This document shows, in pieces, positions 53,047 through 64,000 of a DNA stretch of 64,000 bases. A model generated the notes under the pieces. That model worked only from the letters and a program-made list of their open reading frames with translations, was not told the DNA's origin and did no database searches. Source of the stretch: Planctomycetota bacterium (GTDB taxonomy: Bacteria; Planctomycetota; B15-G4; SIAN01). The stretch is from assembly GCA_016795285.1 (NCBI GenBank), contig JAEUIC010000026.1:62001-126000 (forward strand). Reading direction: 5' to 3'. The number at the start of each line of letters is the position of its first letter. Within the stretch, counting starts at the first letter, position 1. The position numbers and the translations under genes were made by a program.

Positions 53047-54420
53047 TCATCCTTCGGCGAGCCACCCTTCCGGCAGGTCGCGCCGGGTCGCGCGCAGGAT
53101 GGCGACGATGCGGGCGCGCTCCTCTTCGCCGAGGTAGGCGTAGCGCGGGTCGTTGGTGCCGGGTCGCAGCGCGGCGGCGAGGCGCGCCCAGATGCGCTGC
53201 AGGAGCGGCGCCGGCAGCGCGGCGAACGAGTCGGTGGCGATCAGCGGGCTCAAGCGGTTGCGGTAGAGGCGCGTGGCGAGGTCGAGGTCGCGCAGCGAAT
53301 CGCCGGCGGGGCTGCGTTGCGCGGTGGCCGCGTAGGCGCGCTGGAAGGCGGGATCGCCGGTGACGCCGCCCTCGGGCAGCGGCGCGGCGTCGCGCGACAG
53401 CAAGGCGTCGGTCACCTCCTGCGCGCTGCGCTCGAAGACGGCGACCACGCTCTCCCACGTCGGCTCGGCAGTGACCGGCTCCTTCAGGTCGCGCTGCACG
53501 CCGTGCTGGTAGTGGAGCATGCGCCGGCACTGGAACGCCGCGCGGGTGAGCGCGTCGTGGACCGAGAGCTGGTGGAGCAGCACCAAGTGCGCGACGAGGT
53601 CGCTGCCGGGCGCGAGGTAGTCGGCGGCGGGGAATCGATCGGCGAGGTCGACGAGATTGGCGCCCGCGGCGAGGTCTTGCTGCGGCCGTCCGTCGACGTC
53701 GCTGGTGAAGACGTTGCCGCGATGGAGCGCGCGGCCGTGGGTGCCGGTCACGTACCAGCCGCCGAAGCGCTTCTCGAAGGGCGTCGACTCGTCGACCAGC
53801 ACGCTGCCGAAGCGGAACAGCGGCTCGCCGTCCGGCGCGACGTGGACCGAGCGGGCGAAGAGGCCCGGGACGTCGCGCACGAACTGGCCACCGTGGCAGC
53901 TCAGGCAGGAGCGATCGCGCACGAAGCGCGGCGCGGGGGCGGAGTCGGTGGCGGGGTCGGGGCCGGCCGCGGCGCGCGGATCGAAGCGGTAGAAGATCGG
54001 CCCGAGCTGCGCGTCGATGCTCGCCACCTCGACGAGTCCGCCCGGCACCCAGCCGACGTAGACGTCGTCGGAGAAGTAGAGGGCGCGCGGCGTCGCGGGC
54101 GAGATGCGGTCGCGCTGCAGGCTCGTCTTCGCGAAGACCAGCAGCTGGCTCTCGATCGGGACGGCGAGCGCCGCGAGCAGCGCGCGCAGCACGTCGCGCT
54201 CGTCGCCTTCGTCGTCGCCGAGGCGCAACGCGCCGGCCGCGAGCCGCTCCTCGAGGCGCGCCACCGCATCGTGCGGCACGCTCTGCGAGTAGCGGATCGG
54301 CTCCTGCTCGTAGGCGTCGCTGCCTTGGGCGCGAAGCGGCGCCGCGAGGCGCACCACGGCCAGCGCCGTGACGAACGCGGCGCGCGCGGACGAGAGCGGC
54401 AGGCGATTTCGCGAGCTCAT
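53047..54420 (-). CDS. Exported monoheme cytochrome c-like protein, function unknown
   Basis: The 457-residue protein has a signal peptide (FVTALAVVRLAAPLRAQG). A single heme c site, DRSCLSCHGGQFVRDVPG, lies in the N-terminal third; YFSDDVYVGWVPGGLVEVAS and FGSVLVDESTPFEKRFGGWY flank it. The second half has a His-rich helix (LVLLHQLSVHDALTRAAFQC with MLHYQHGVQRD) that might bind metal. Similar planctomycetal proteins lack assigned functions; a diheme peroxidase role is not supported because only one CxxCH is present. It is upstream of, and probably cotranscribed with, the large glycosidase-like gene. The divergent aminotransferase starts about 100 bases away. Confidence 0.78.
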   Translation of the reverse strand: MSSRNRLPLSSARAAFVTALAVVRLAAPLRAQGSDAYEQEPIRYSQSVPHDAVARLEERLAAGALRLGDDEGDERDVLRALLAALAVPIESQLLVFAKTSLQRDRISPATPRALYFSDDVYVGWVPGGLVEVASIDAQLGPIFYRFDPRAAAGPDPATDSAPAPRFVRDRSCLSCHGGQFVRDVPGLFARSVHVAPDGEPLFRFGSVLVDESTPFEKRFGGWYVTGTHGRALHRGNVFTSDVDGRPQQDLAAGANLVDLADRFPAADYLAPGSDLVAHLVLLHQLSVHDALTRAAFQCRRMLHYQHGVQRDLKEPVTAEPTWESVVAVFERSAQEVTDALLSRDAAPLPEGGVTGDPAFQRAYAATAQRSPAGDSLRDLDLATRLYRNRLSPLIATDSFAALPAPLLQRIWARLAAALRPGTNDPRYAYLGEEERARIVAILRATRRDLPEGWLAEG

Positions 54421-54521
54421 CGCGCGGGATGGTAGCGCGCGGCGTGCAGCCGATTGCCGCGCCTCGCGACGGCGCCTACTGTCCCGCGCTTCGCGCTCTC
54501 TCCCTCCAGCGAGGCGTGCCG

Positions 54522-55688
54522 ATGATCCTCCGCCAGTTCCCGCCGATGGGCGTCTACGAGACGCTCTTCCGTTTCGCCGAGGTCACCCACAAGTACATGG
54601 GCGATCCCGGGACCCATCCGTGGGCGCAGGGATTCCCGCTGACGACGCAGGTGCCGGGCGGCCCGCCGCTGCCCGACTCGATCGCCATCACGGCGACCGA
54701 TCGCATGTACCCGAAGGCGGACGGCCAGCCGGCGCTGCGCGAGGCGATCGCCGACTACTACCGCCACTTCCACGGCGCGCGCATCACGGCCGACCACGTC
54801 GCCGTGTTCGCGGGCGGGCGGCCCGGCCTCTTCGCGATCCTCGCCTTCCTGCTCGAGGACTGGAAGGTCGCGGTCGAGGAGACCGAGTACACCCCCTACT
54901 TCGACCTGCTACAGCTGCTGCGCCGGCCCCACACGCTGATCGCCAGCAACCCGGCCAACCGCTTCCGGCCGACGCTCGCCGACCATCCGACCGGCGATCG
55001 CGTCGTGCTGCTGAAGAGCAACCCGTGCAACCCGACCGGCGTGACGCTCGCCGGACCGGCGCTGGCGGAACTGGTGGCGAGCTACTCGAAGCCGGGCCGC
55101 GGCGCGATCTTCGACGAGGCGTACGAGTTCTTCTGCGAGCCCGAGCCGGTGAGCGCGCTGCGCCACGTGGAGGACCTCGACGCGACCAACCTCTTCGTCT
55201 GCGGCGCGGCGACCAAGGGGTTGCAGGCGCCCGGCATGCGGGTCGGCTGGGTCATCGCGGCGAAGCGCCACATCGAGCTCTTCCGCAACTACAGCTCGCT
55301 CGGCATGGGCGGCGTCTCGCGCGCGTCGCAGCTCTACGTGACGGCGCTGCTCGAGCGGGCGCGCGTGACGCAGGCGCGCCGCGCGATCGGCGCCTTCTAC
55401 GGCGAGCAGCGCCGCCGCTACGCGAAGGGGCTCCAGAAGCTCGGCTTCGAGCTCTTCACCGGCGACGGCGGCTTCTACCACTGGATGCGCCTGCCGAAGG
55501 GGCTCACCGGCGACGCCTTCAACGAGCGGCTGATGCAGCACGACGCCGCGATCCTGCCCGGCCGCCTCTGCGACATGGCGCGCCGCGGCGATCGCGGCCC
55601 GCTCGGGTCGATGGCCCGCTTCTCGTTCGGCCCGCTCACCGCCGACTCGTGCGAAGCCGACCTCGCGCTGATGGCGAAGTGCGTCTGA
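54522..55688 (+). CDS. PLP-dependent aminotransferase, class I/II
   Basis: ATG 54522 has GAGG 7 bases upstream; 388 residues. Fold-type I features are present: KADGQPALREAIADYYRHFH, LKSNPCNPTGVTLAGPALAE as the substrate/cofactor loop, IFDEAYEFFC containing the PLP-contacting Asp and Tyr, and Lys232 in CGAATKGLQAPGMRVGWVIA as the Schiff-base lysine. The Arg in MARFSFGPL corresponds to the carboxylate-binding arginine. The substrate cannot be named; alanine/aspartate-type transamination is likely. Only 2 bases separate it from the PDZ-toroid gene, so they form a pair. Cytosolic, with no signal peptide. Confidence 0.88.
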   Translation: MILRQFPPMGVYETLFRFAEVTHKYMGDPGTHPWAQGFPLTTQVPGGPPLPDSIAITATDRMYPKADGQPALREAIADYYRHFHGARITADHVAVFAGGRPGLFAILAFLLEDWKVAVEETEYTPYFDLLQLLRRPHTLIASNPANRFRPTLADHPTGDRVVLLKSNPCNPTGVTLAGPALAELVASYSKPGRGAIFDEAYEFFCEPEPVSALRHVEDLDATNLFVCGAATKGLQAPGMRVGWVIAAKRHIELFRNYSSLGMGGVSRASQLYVTALLERARVTQARRAIGAFYGEQRRRYAKGLQKLGFELFTGDGGFYHWMRLPKGLTGDAFNERLMQHDAAILPGRLCDMARRGDRGPLGSMARFSFGPLTADSCEADLALMAKCV

Positions 55689-55690
55689 CC

Positions 55691-57098
55691 ATGCCGATCG
55701 CCGCTGCGCTACTGTTCGCGTGCGCTGGCATCGCGAGCGGCGCGACGCAGGAGGCGGCGCCGCCGTTCCGCCACCCGTTCCCGCTCGGCCCGCTCGGCGG
55801 CGCCGCGGAAGCGGTGGCCGAGACGAGCGAGGCGCTGGTGACGGCCGTCACCCCTGACGCGCCCGCCGCGCGAGCGGGGCTCGTGCCCGGCGATCGCATC
55901 GTCGCCGTCGACGGCCAGCCGTTCGCGCCCTTCAGTGCGTCGATCGATGCGGGCGACGCCGGCCCGCCCGAGGCGCTCGGTCGCGCCATCGAGGCGTGCG
56001 AGCGCGCGCCGGCGACTCGCCACCTGCGCCTCTCGATCCTCCGCGGGGAGTTGCCGCTCACGCTCGACTGCGAGCTCCCGATCGCCGGCGACTTCGCCGC
56101 CGGGATCTGCCGGCAAGTGGCTGCGAGCCAGCGCGCCGACGGCTCGTGGGGCACGCCGACCGGCCTGACGTCCGACCGCTTCATCACCGCGCTGCTCGCG
56201 CTCACGCTGCTGGCGCACGACGGCGCGGCGCACCTGCCGGCGATCCGTCGGGCGATCGGCTACCTCGTCGGCCGCGACGGCAAGTGCCTGCTCCCCGATG
56301 ACTTCACGCCGGGACCGGGCGGCCTCGACAACTGGCCGCTGCTGACCACGGCGCTGCTGCTGGCCGAACTGCGCATCGCCACCGGGGACGAGTCGCTGCG
56401 AGCGCCCCTGCAGCGGCTCTGCGACGCCTTCGTCGCGCGCATGAGCCCCGACGGGAAGTTCGGCCACACCGACGAGGTCGGCTACGGCGGCAACGGCTTC
56501 AACGCGATCAACACCCAGGTCCACCTCGCGTGGTCGCTGGCGCAGATCGCCGGCTGCACCATCGACGAGGCGGCGTGGCAGAAGTCGTTCGAGCAGATTC
56601 GCGCTTCCACCGGGGAGAACGGCGGCGTGCGCTACTGGACGCTCGAGACTGGTTACGGCGACGCCTCGGCGCGCACCGGCTCGATGGCCGCCGCGCTGGC
56701 GCTCTGCGGCCGCGAACCGGCGCTGGCGCAGCGGATGGCGGGCTACCTGGTGAAGCACACCGAACGCATGCGCGAGGCGCACGCGATGGGCTCGATCGGG
56801 ATGATCTACGGCACCTTCGCGCTCAAGCTGCTCTCGGCGGAGGGGTGGCGCGCCCATCGCGACGAGTGGAGCTGGTACCTCACGCTCATGCGGCAGCCCG
56901 ACGGCAGCGCCGCCTACCTCGGATCGAAGGGGAACAACGGCGGCGACCACTACCTCGGCTGCGCCAACATCGCGGCCGCCATCGCCGGCCTGATGCTCGC
57001 CACGGACGCGCCGACGCTGCGGCTCTGCGGCAGCACGCGCGCCGGTTGGCTGCCGCTCGCGGCGCCGCTGCTCGACGAGGCGCAGGTGGCCGGCGCGG

Positions 57099-57118
<20 letters not shown>
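55691..57118 (+). CDS. Secreted PDZ plus alpha/alpha-toroid protein (DUF6288-like)
   Basis: The 475-residue protein has a signal peptide (PIAAALLFACAGIASGATQ). A PDZ-type domain (about 45-130) contains ALVTAVTPDAPAARAGLVPG and DRIVAVDGQPFAPF. A prenyltransferase/squalene-cyclase-like helical toroid follows, with repeated motifs QVAASQRADGSWGTPTG, LTTALLLAELRIATGDESL, NAINTQVHLAWSLAQIAGC and RTGSMAAALALCGREPAL. This architecture resembles planctomycetal DUF6288 proteins, whose function is unknown. No cyclase DXDD motif is seen. It is cotranscribed with the aminotransferase. Its last 20 bases overlap the convergent DUF1501 gene. Confidence 0.8.
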
Positions 57119-58593
<1,475 letters not shown>

Positions 58594-58601
<8 letters not shown>

Positions 58602-61578
58602 GGGTGATCCCCTCGTGCAGGTTGAGCAGGACGCGCGCCACCGCGGTCCACGCCGCGAGCTCGACCGGATCGATCGCGCGCGCGAGCGGCGCCACGCCGA
58701 TCGCGAGCAGCTCGTGCGCCGCCGCCGGCGCCGCGGCGTACTCGGCCCGCTGCTGCTCGAGCAGCGCCGCGAGTCGCGCCGCCTCCTCTTGCCGCGGCGC
58801 GCGCGCGACCACGCGCCAGTAGGCGTAGGCCAGCCGCTCCGCGACCGTGGCGCCGCCTTCCTCGATCATCCGCTGCGCCAGCGCGCGCGCCGCCTCGACG
58901 TAGATCGGGTCGTTCAGCAGCACGAGCGCCTGCAGCGGCGTGTTGGAGCGCGCCCGATCGGCGGTGCACTCCTCGCGGCTCGGCGCATCGAAGGCGAGCA
59001 GCGACGGATGGAGGTACTGGCGCTGCCAGTGGACGTAGAGGCCGCGCCGCCAGAGGCGCTCGTCGGCGTCGGCCTGCCACTCGCGGGTCGGGAAGTTGAG
59101 GTAGGCCCAGTAGCCGGCCGGCTGGTAGGGCCGCACGCTGCGGCCGCCGATCGTCTCGACGAGGAGCCCGCTGGCGCGCAGCGCGACGTCGCGGACGAGT
59201 TCTGCTTCGAGGCGGAAGCGCGCTTGGCGGGCGAACCAGCGGTTGTCGGGATCGAGCGCGCCGCCCGCGTTCACGGCGCTCCCGTCCGGCAGGTCGCTCC
59301 GCTGGCGATAGGCGGCCGAGGTGACCAGCAGCCGCACCAGCGCCTTCACGTCGAAGCCCGAATCGATGAAGCGGCGCGCCAGCCAATCGAGCAGGTCGGG
59401 ATGGCTCGGCCACTCGCCCTGTGCGCCGAAGTCATCGAGGCGGCGCGAGAGCCCCTCGCCGAAGAAGCGCTTCCAGAGGCGATTGACGAAGACGCGCGCG
59501 GTGAGCGGATGGTCCGGATGGACGAGCCAGCGCGCGAGGTCGAGGCGAGTGAGGCGGCGATCGGTCGGAGCGCCAAGCCGCGGCAAGAAGGCGGGGAAGT
59601 CGGGATCGCAGAGCGCGCCGCTCTCGTCCATCCAGCGGCCGCGCGGCAAGACACGGATCGCGCGCGGCGCCACGCTGCGCGCCACCAGCGTGCGCGTCAC
59701 TTCGGCGTCGAGCGCCGCGCGCTGCGCCTCGAGCTCGGCGATGCGCGCCAGCGCCGGGGCGATCGGCGGCGACGCGGTGGTGACCGAGAGGCGGAAGCGG
59801 CCGAGCGTGTGGCTGCCGGCTCCGTGCTGCTGGTCGAGCTCGATCGTGAGCGGGGCCGGCTCGACGACCGCGGCGGCGCCAACGGCAGCGACGCGCTCCG
59901 CCTCGCGCGCGAGCGGCGCCAGCGTGAACCACGCGACGTTGGCGCGGCCCGCCTGCTCCATCACGGCCCAGCCCCAACGCGCGCCCTGCGCGTCGCGATC
60001 GATCGCCGCCGCCACCGCCCAGCGGCCGTAGGGATTGCCACCGGCCGCGCCGTGCTGCTCAAACGAAGCGACCGCTCCTGCGATCGCGAGCGGCTGCTCG
60101 CCGACGCGCGCGACGATCTCGCTCAGCACGAAGTTGCCGTTGCCGGCGCGGCCCGGCCCGCGGTTCGGCAGCGACTCGTCGGGCAGCACCTCGAGGCGCA
60201 GCGCCGTGGCGCCGGGCGGCAACGCCGCGAAGGTGAGTTCGTAGCGGTCAGTGTCGGGCGCGGCGCCGCTCGCCAGCAGCGAGCCGTCGTCCTGCAGCGT
60301 GAGCGTCGCGCCGCCGACGCTGCGCGCGGCGCTCGGCCGCAGCGTCTGCCAGAGCGCCTCGCTCGCGTCGCGTTCGGCGCGCGCGGCCGCCAGCTCGGCA
60401 TCGAGGCGCGCGAGCTGCGCGGCCTGCTCGTCGCTCGGCACCGCGATCCGCGGTCCCCAGTCGCCGCTCCCCTCCGCGCCCGAGTAGAGGCCGCGCTCCT
60501 CGAGGTCGGCGAAGAAGGCGGCGAACGAATAGAAGTCGCGCGCCAGGAACGGGTCGAACTTGTGGTCGTGGCACTCGCAGCAGCCGAGCGTCGAGCCGAG
60601 CCACGTGCCGCCGAGGTTTCGCACCCGTTCCGCGACGTACTTGGCGAGGTACTCCTTCGGCTGCACGCCCCCTTCGGCGCTCATCATCCCGAGGCGGTTG
60701 TAGCCCGACGCGACCTGCTGGCGGAGCGTCGGTTCCGGCAGCAGATCGCCGGCGAGCTGCTCGATCGTGAAGGTGTCGAACGGGAGGTTCGCGTTGAACG
60801 CCGCGATCACCCAATCGCGGAACGGCGAGACGCTCACCTCCTGGTCGCCGTGGTAGCCGACGCTGTCGGCGTAGCGCACGAGGTCGAGCCACTGCATCGC
60901 CATCCGCTCGCCGTAATGGGGCGACGCGAGCAGCCGGTCGACCTGCCGCTCCCACGCGTCGTCGGCGCGGTCGGCGAGGAATGCGGCGAGCTCTAGCGCG
61001 GTCGGCGGCAAGCCGAGCAGGTCGAGGCTCAGCCGGCGCAGCAGCGTGGCGCGATCGGCCGCCGGCGCCGGCGCGAGCCGCTGCGCGGTCAACGGCGCGC
61101 GCAGGAAGGCGTCGATCTCGTTGCGCGCCGGCGGCCAGCTCGCCGAGCCCTGCGGCGGCGGCGGCAGTTGGGGGCGCGACAACGGCTGGTAGGCCCAATG
61201 GCCCTCGAAGGGCGCCCCCTGCTCGATCCAGCGGCGCAACGTCGCGCGCGCGGCGGGCGGCAGCTCCTTTTGCGCCGCCGCGGGAGGCATCCGCTCCATC
61301 TCGTCGGCATCGCCGATGCGCCGCCAGAGTTCGCTCTGCTCCAGCGCGCCCGGCACCACGACGCCGCGCCGCGCGGCGTCGCCGTAGAGGCCGGCCCGCG
61401 TGTCGAGCCGCAGCTCCGCCTCGCGCTTCGCGGCGTCGGGGCCGTGGCACGCGAAGCAGTACTCCGAGAGGAGCGGCCGCACGTCGCGGGCGAAGCGGAT
61501 CGGGCCGCCGTCGTCGCCGCCGGGCGCGACCGGCGCCACGCCGGCGAAACCGCAGAGGAGGAGCGCGGAGAGTTCCAT
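58594..61578 (-). CDS. PSD1/DUF1549-DUF1553 cytochrome c-like protein
   Basis: I chose ATG 61578 (994 residues; GAGG 6 bases upstream) since the longer frame adds Arg-rich residues without a signal. A signal peptide (ELSALLLCGFAGVAPVAPGG) is followed by a planctomycetal cytochrome c-like domain with CFACHGPD, DUF1549 (ASPHYGERMAMQWLDLVRYA and a second CxxCH, CCECHDHKFDPFL), a discoidin-like middle segment and DUF1553 (HPLTARVFVNRLWKRFFGEG, RSNTPLQALVLLNDP). The two CxxCH sites may bind heme or be structural. It overlaps the following DUF1501 gene by 8 bases. Polysaccharide breakdown is the usual context, but no enzyme activity is established. Confidence 0.93.
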
Positions 61579-61672
61579 CGGCCACCTCGACCTCGCCCGT
61601 CCGGCACGCGCCGCCTTACGATGCGCCGCCCGCCGTTCACTTCGCCGCGATCCAAGCAACCTGGAGACGCAC

Positions 61673-62431
61673 ATGCCAGCCAAGAAGGTTCCTGCGGCTC
61701 GCCTCACTTGCGCCGAGGTGATGAAGGAGCTCGAGAAGCTCGGCAGCGCGGCGACGCGCAAGGTCTATGCGAAGCACTGCGCGGGCGAGCCGACCTTCGG
61801 CGTGCAGTTCGGCCAGCTGAAGGGGCTCTTGAAGCGGATCGGCGTCGACCACGAGCTGGCGCTCCTGCTGTGGGAGAGCGGCAACTTCGACGCGCGCAAC
61901 CTCGCCATGAAGATCGCCGATCCGACGCGCGCCACCGCCGCCGAGCTCGACCGCTTCGCGGCGGCCGATCGCGGGCGGATGTGCGGCGGCTACGCGGCGA
62001 TGCTGGCGGCCGAAGGGCGCCACGGGCAGGCGCTGGCGAAGAAGTGGCTGGCGGCGAAGGACGCGCCGCGGCGCGCGTCGGGGTGGCTCCTGGTCGGGCA
62101 GCTCGCGACGCACGACGAGTCGCTGGCCGATGAGTGGTTCCTCGCCCACCTCGCGACCATCGAGAAGGCGATCCACGCGGCGCCGAACGCGCTGCGCGAG
62201 CCGATGAACATGGCGGTGATCCAGATCGGCGGGCGCAACGCGGCGCTGCGCAAGGCGGCGACGGCCGCGGCGAAGCGGATCGGCAAGGTCGAGGTCGACC
62301 ACGGCGACACGGCGTGCAAGACGCCCGATGCCGTCGAGTACATCGACAAGACCTGGGAGCGCGCCGGGACCAAGTTCGCCTCGCCCGCCGCGCAGGAGCG
62401 CGCGCGCGAGCCGCAGCGGCTGCGCTGCTGA
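61673..62431 (+). CDS. AlkD-like DNA alkylation repair protein (HEAT-repeat glycosylase)
   Basis: ATG 61673 has GGAG 8 bases upstream; 252 residues. The DNA-alkylation-repair (AlkD) family is indicated by VMKELEKLGSAATRKVYAKH, the FGVQFGQLKGLLKRIGVD block, LALLLWESGNFDARNLAMKI and helical HEAT-like repeats such as LADEWFLAHLATIEKAIHAA. Characterised members excise bulky alkylated bases without base flipping; activity of this protein is inferred. It is cytosolic. It lies between two PSD1 genes: divergent from one and 7 bases before the next, so it might be cotranscribed with a secreted protein of unrelated function. Confidence 0.82.
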   Translation: MPAKKVPAARLTCAEVMKELEKLGSAATRKVYAKHCAGEPTFGVQFGQLKGLLKRIGVDHELALLLWESGNFDARNLAMKIADPTRATAAELDRFAAADRGRMCGGYAAMLAAEGRHGQALAKKWLAAKDAPRRASGWLLVGQLATHDESLADEWFLAHLATIEKAIHAAPNALREPMNMAVIQIGGRNAALRKAATAAAKRIGKVEVDHGDTACKTPDAVEYIDKTWERAGTKFASPAAQERAREPQRLRC

Positions 62432-62438
62432 GCCGGCG

Positions 62439-64000
62439 ATGCACTCGCACGACACCGTTCGCGCCAGCTCCCTCGCGCTGCTGCTGATCGCCGGCGATCC
62501 GCTCGACTACGGGCGCGACGTTCGCCCGCTGCTGGCGAAGCACTGCTTCCCGTGCCACGGCCCCGACGAGTCGACGCGCCGCGCGAAGTTGCGCCTCGAT
62601 CGCGAGGAGTTCGCCCATGCGGAGCGCGACGGCGACTTCGCGCTGGTGGCGGGCGACCCGGCCGCGAGCCTCGTCTGGCAGCGGATCACCGCCGACGATC
62701 CGCGCGAGGTGATGCCGCCCCCGTCGACGCGACGCACGTTGAGCGACGGCGAGAAGGAGACGTTGCGCGCCTGGATCGAGCAGGGGGCGCGCTACGCGGA
62801 GCACTGGGCCTTCGTCGCGCCGACGCGCGCCCCGCTGCCAGCCGTTGCCTCGGCGGCCATCGCGGCGCCGCCGGGCAGCGCTGCTGCGACCGCGCAGGCG
62901 ATCGACGCCTTCGTGCGCGCGCGTTTGGCGCAGGAGGGGCTCGCGCCGGCAGCCGAGGCCGATCGAGCGACGCTCGCGCGCCGGCTCCAGCTCGACCTGC
63001 TCGGCCTGCCGCCCGGCGCCGACGACATCGCGGCGTTCGTCGCCGATCGCGCGCCCGACGCCTACGAGCGGCGCGTCGAGCAGCTGCTCGCCTCGCCCCA
63101 CTTCGGCGAGCGCATGGCGCTGCCGTGGCTCGACGCCGCGCGCTACGCCGACACCAACGGCTTCTCGATCGACGGCGGCCGCCACGCGTGGCTCTGGCGC
63201 GACTGGGTCATCGACGCGTTCAATCGCAACGTCCCCTACGACCGCTTCCTGCTCCTGCAGCTGGCCGGCGACCTGCTGCCCGATCGCAGCGACGCGACGC
63301 TGACCGCGACCGGCTTCCAGCGCAACTCGATGATCACCCACGAAGGGGGCACGCTCGCCGAGGAGAACCTCGTCACCTACGGCGCCGATCGGGTGCGCAC
63401 CTTCGGCGAGGCGGTGCTCGGCCTCACGGTCGGTTGCGCGCAGTGTCACGACCACAAGTTCGATCCGCTGACGCAGCGCGACTACTACGCGCTCTTCGAC
63501 TTCTTCGCGCGCACCAGCGAGCCGGCGCACGGCGGCGATGGCGGCATGAACGCGCCGCCGACCGCGAAGGTGCGCTCGGTGCTGGTGACCGGCGAGGAGG
63601 AGGCGCTGCGCGCGCGGATCGCGGCGCTCGAAGCGACGCTCGCTGCGCCCGATCCGGCGGCGCGCGCGGCATGGGAGGCGGAGCAGCTCGCGACGCTCGC
63701 GCGGCGCGGCCGCGACTTCGCGCTCCATCCGGTGACGCTCCGGAAGATCAGCACCCCCAACACCGGCAGCGGCTTCTCGATCGAGGCGGGCCGCTACGCG
63801 CGCGTCGAGCGGCCGATGGGCTTCGTCGCCTTCGACGTGGCGATGGAGTTCACGCCCCCCGCGGCGCCGATCACCGGGCTGCGGCTGGTGATGCACGCCG
63901 ATCCCGAGGCGCCCGACGCTGGCTGGGGCTTCGGCGGCGCCGAGGTGGGCGCGACCGGCGCAAAGAAGTCGTTCGTCGTCACCAACGTCTCGCTCTCGGC
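62439..64000 (+). CDS. PSD1/DUF1549 cytochrome c-like protein, N-terminal part (3' end outside the window)
   Basis: The frame runs from ATG 62439 to the window end without a stop, giving about 520 residues. A short signal-like start (ASSLALLLIAG) leads to the planctomycetal cytochrome c-like domain: RDVRPLLAKHCFPCHGPDES and WIEQGARYAEHWAFVAP. DUF1549 follows: ASPHFGERMALPWLDAARYA, DTNGFSIDGGRHAWLWRDWV and a second CxxCH in VGCAQCHDHKFDPLTQRDYY. The DUF1553 part must lie beyond the window. It starts 7 bases after the AlkD-like stop, with only a weak ribosome site. A discoidin-like region begins around GFSIEAGRYARVERPMGF. Confidence 0.9.
   Translation, partial: MHSHDTVRASSLALLLIAGDPLDYGRDVRPLLAKHCFPCHGPDESTRRAKLRLDREEFAHAERDGDFALVAGDPAASLVWQRITADDPREVMPPPSTRRTLSDGEKETLRAWIEQGARYAEHWAFVAPTRAPLPAVASAAIAAPPGSAAATAQAIDAFVRARLAQEGLAPAAEADRATLARRLQLDLLGLPPGADDIAAFVADRAPDAYERRVEQLLASPHFGERMALPWLDAARYADTNGFSIDGGRHAWLWRDWVIDAFNRNVPYDRFLLLQLAGDLLPDRSDATLTATGFQRNSMITHEGGTLAEENLVTYGADRVRTFGEAVLGLTVGCAQCHDHKFDPLTQRDYYALFDFFARTSEPAHGGDGGMNAPPTAKVRSVLVTGEEEALRARIAALEATLAAPDPAARAAWEAEQLATLARRGRDFALHPVTLRKISTPNTGSGFSIEAGRYARVERPMGFVAFDVAMEFTPPAAPITGLRLVMHADPEAPDAGWGFGGAEVGATGAKKSFVVTNVSLS

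Noticed and set aside
53047..54420. Diheme cytochrome c peroxidase
   Set aside because: Only one CxxCH is present and the MauG/CcpA pattern is not visible.

Overview
The window is GC-rich (about 70%), densely coded bacterial DNA. I read it as an uncultured member of the Planctomycetota. The grounds are several PSD1/DUF1549-DUF1553 cytochrome-like proteins paired with twin-arginine DUF1501 proteins, DUF1080 and CRTAC1/ASPIC-UnbV proteins, secreted beta-propellers and an alternative complex III (ACIII). Verrucomicrobiota share many of these families, so the phylum call is an inference. No tRNA, rRNA, CRISPR array, transposase or phage gene was found. Every gap between genes is shorter than 300 bases.

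Layout. (1) 1-3956, plus strand: the tail of a DUF1553 protein, a DUF1501 protein and a secreted beta-helix protein, joined by 4-base overlaps. (2) 4238-11422, plus strand: a cluster of two hybrid histidine kinases, one membrane kinase and a two-receiver protein, with no output domain. (3) 11571-17576: a secreted beta-propeller protein facing an M1-peptidase-like protein with an altered zinc site, and an arylsulfotransferase-like protein fused to DUF1080 modules. (4) 17678-36157, minus strand: one long respiratory locus, in transcription order two NarK transporters, a diheme cytochrome c, narG, narH, narJ, narI, then actA-B-C-D-E-F (ACIII) and a carboxymuconolactone-decarboxylase-like gene. 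(5) 36435-46157: a small plus-strand cupin, then a minus-strand block with a CRTAC1/TPR protein, a membrane b-type/pentaheme c-type cytochrome, a sigma-54-dependent NtrC-type regulator, its histidine kinase and a methyltransferase. (6) 46406-57118: secreted proteins (PD40 propeller, M20 amidohydrolase, large glycosidase-like protein, monoheme cytochrome), an aminotransferase and a PDZ/toroid protein. (7) 57099-64000: a DUF1501/PSD1 pair, an AlkD-like DNA glycosylase and the start of another PSD1 gene.

How the genes may work together. The central locus looks like a nitrate-respiration module. NarK proteins exchange nitrate and nitrite. NarGHI oxidises quinol and reduces nitrate on the cytoplasmic side, with NarJ as assembly chaperone. 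The diheme cytochrome and the ACIII genes behind narI provide a second quinol-to-cytochrome-c branch that could feed periplasmic reductases or an oxidase encoded elsewhere. The adjacent sigma-54 two-component system and the heme-rich cytochrome/CRTAC1 pair are plausible partners. A -24/-12-like element lies between narK and the cupin, and two 22-base palindromes lie upstream of the two cytochrome genes. The functional links between these blocks are inference from gene order.
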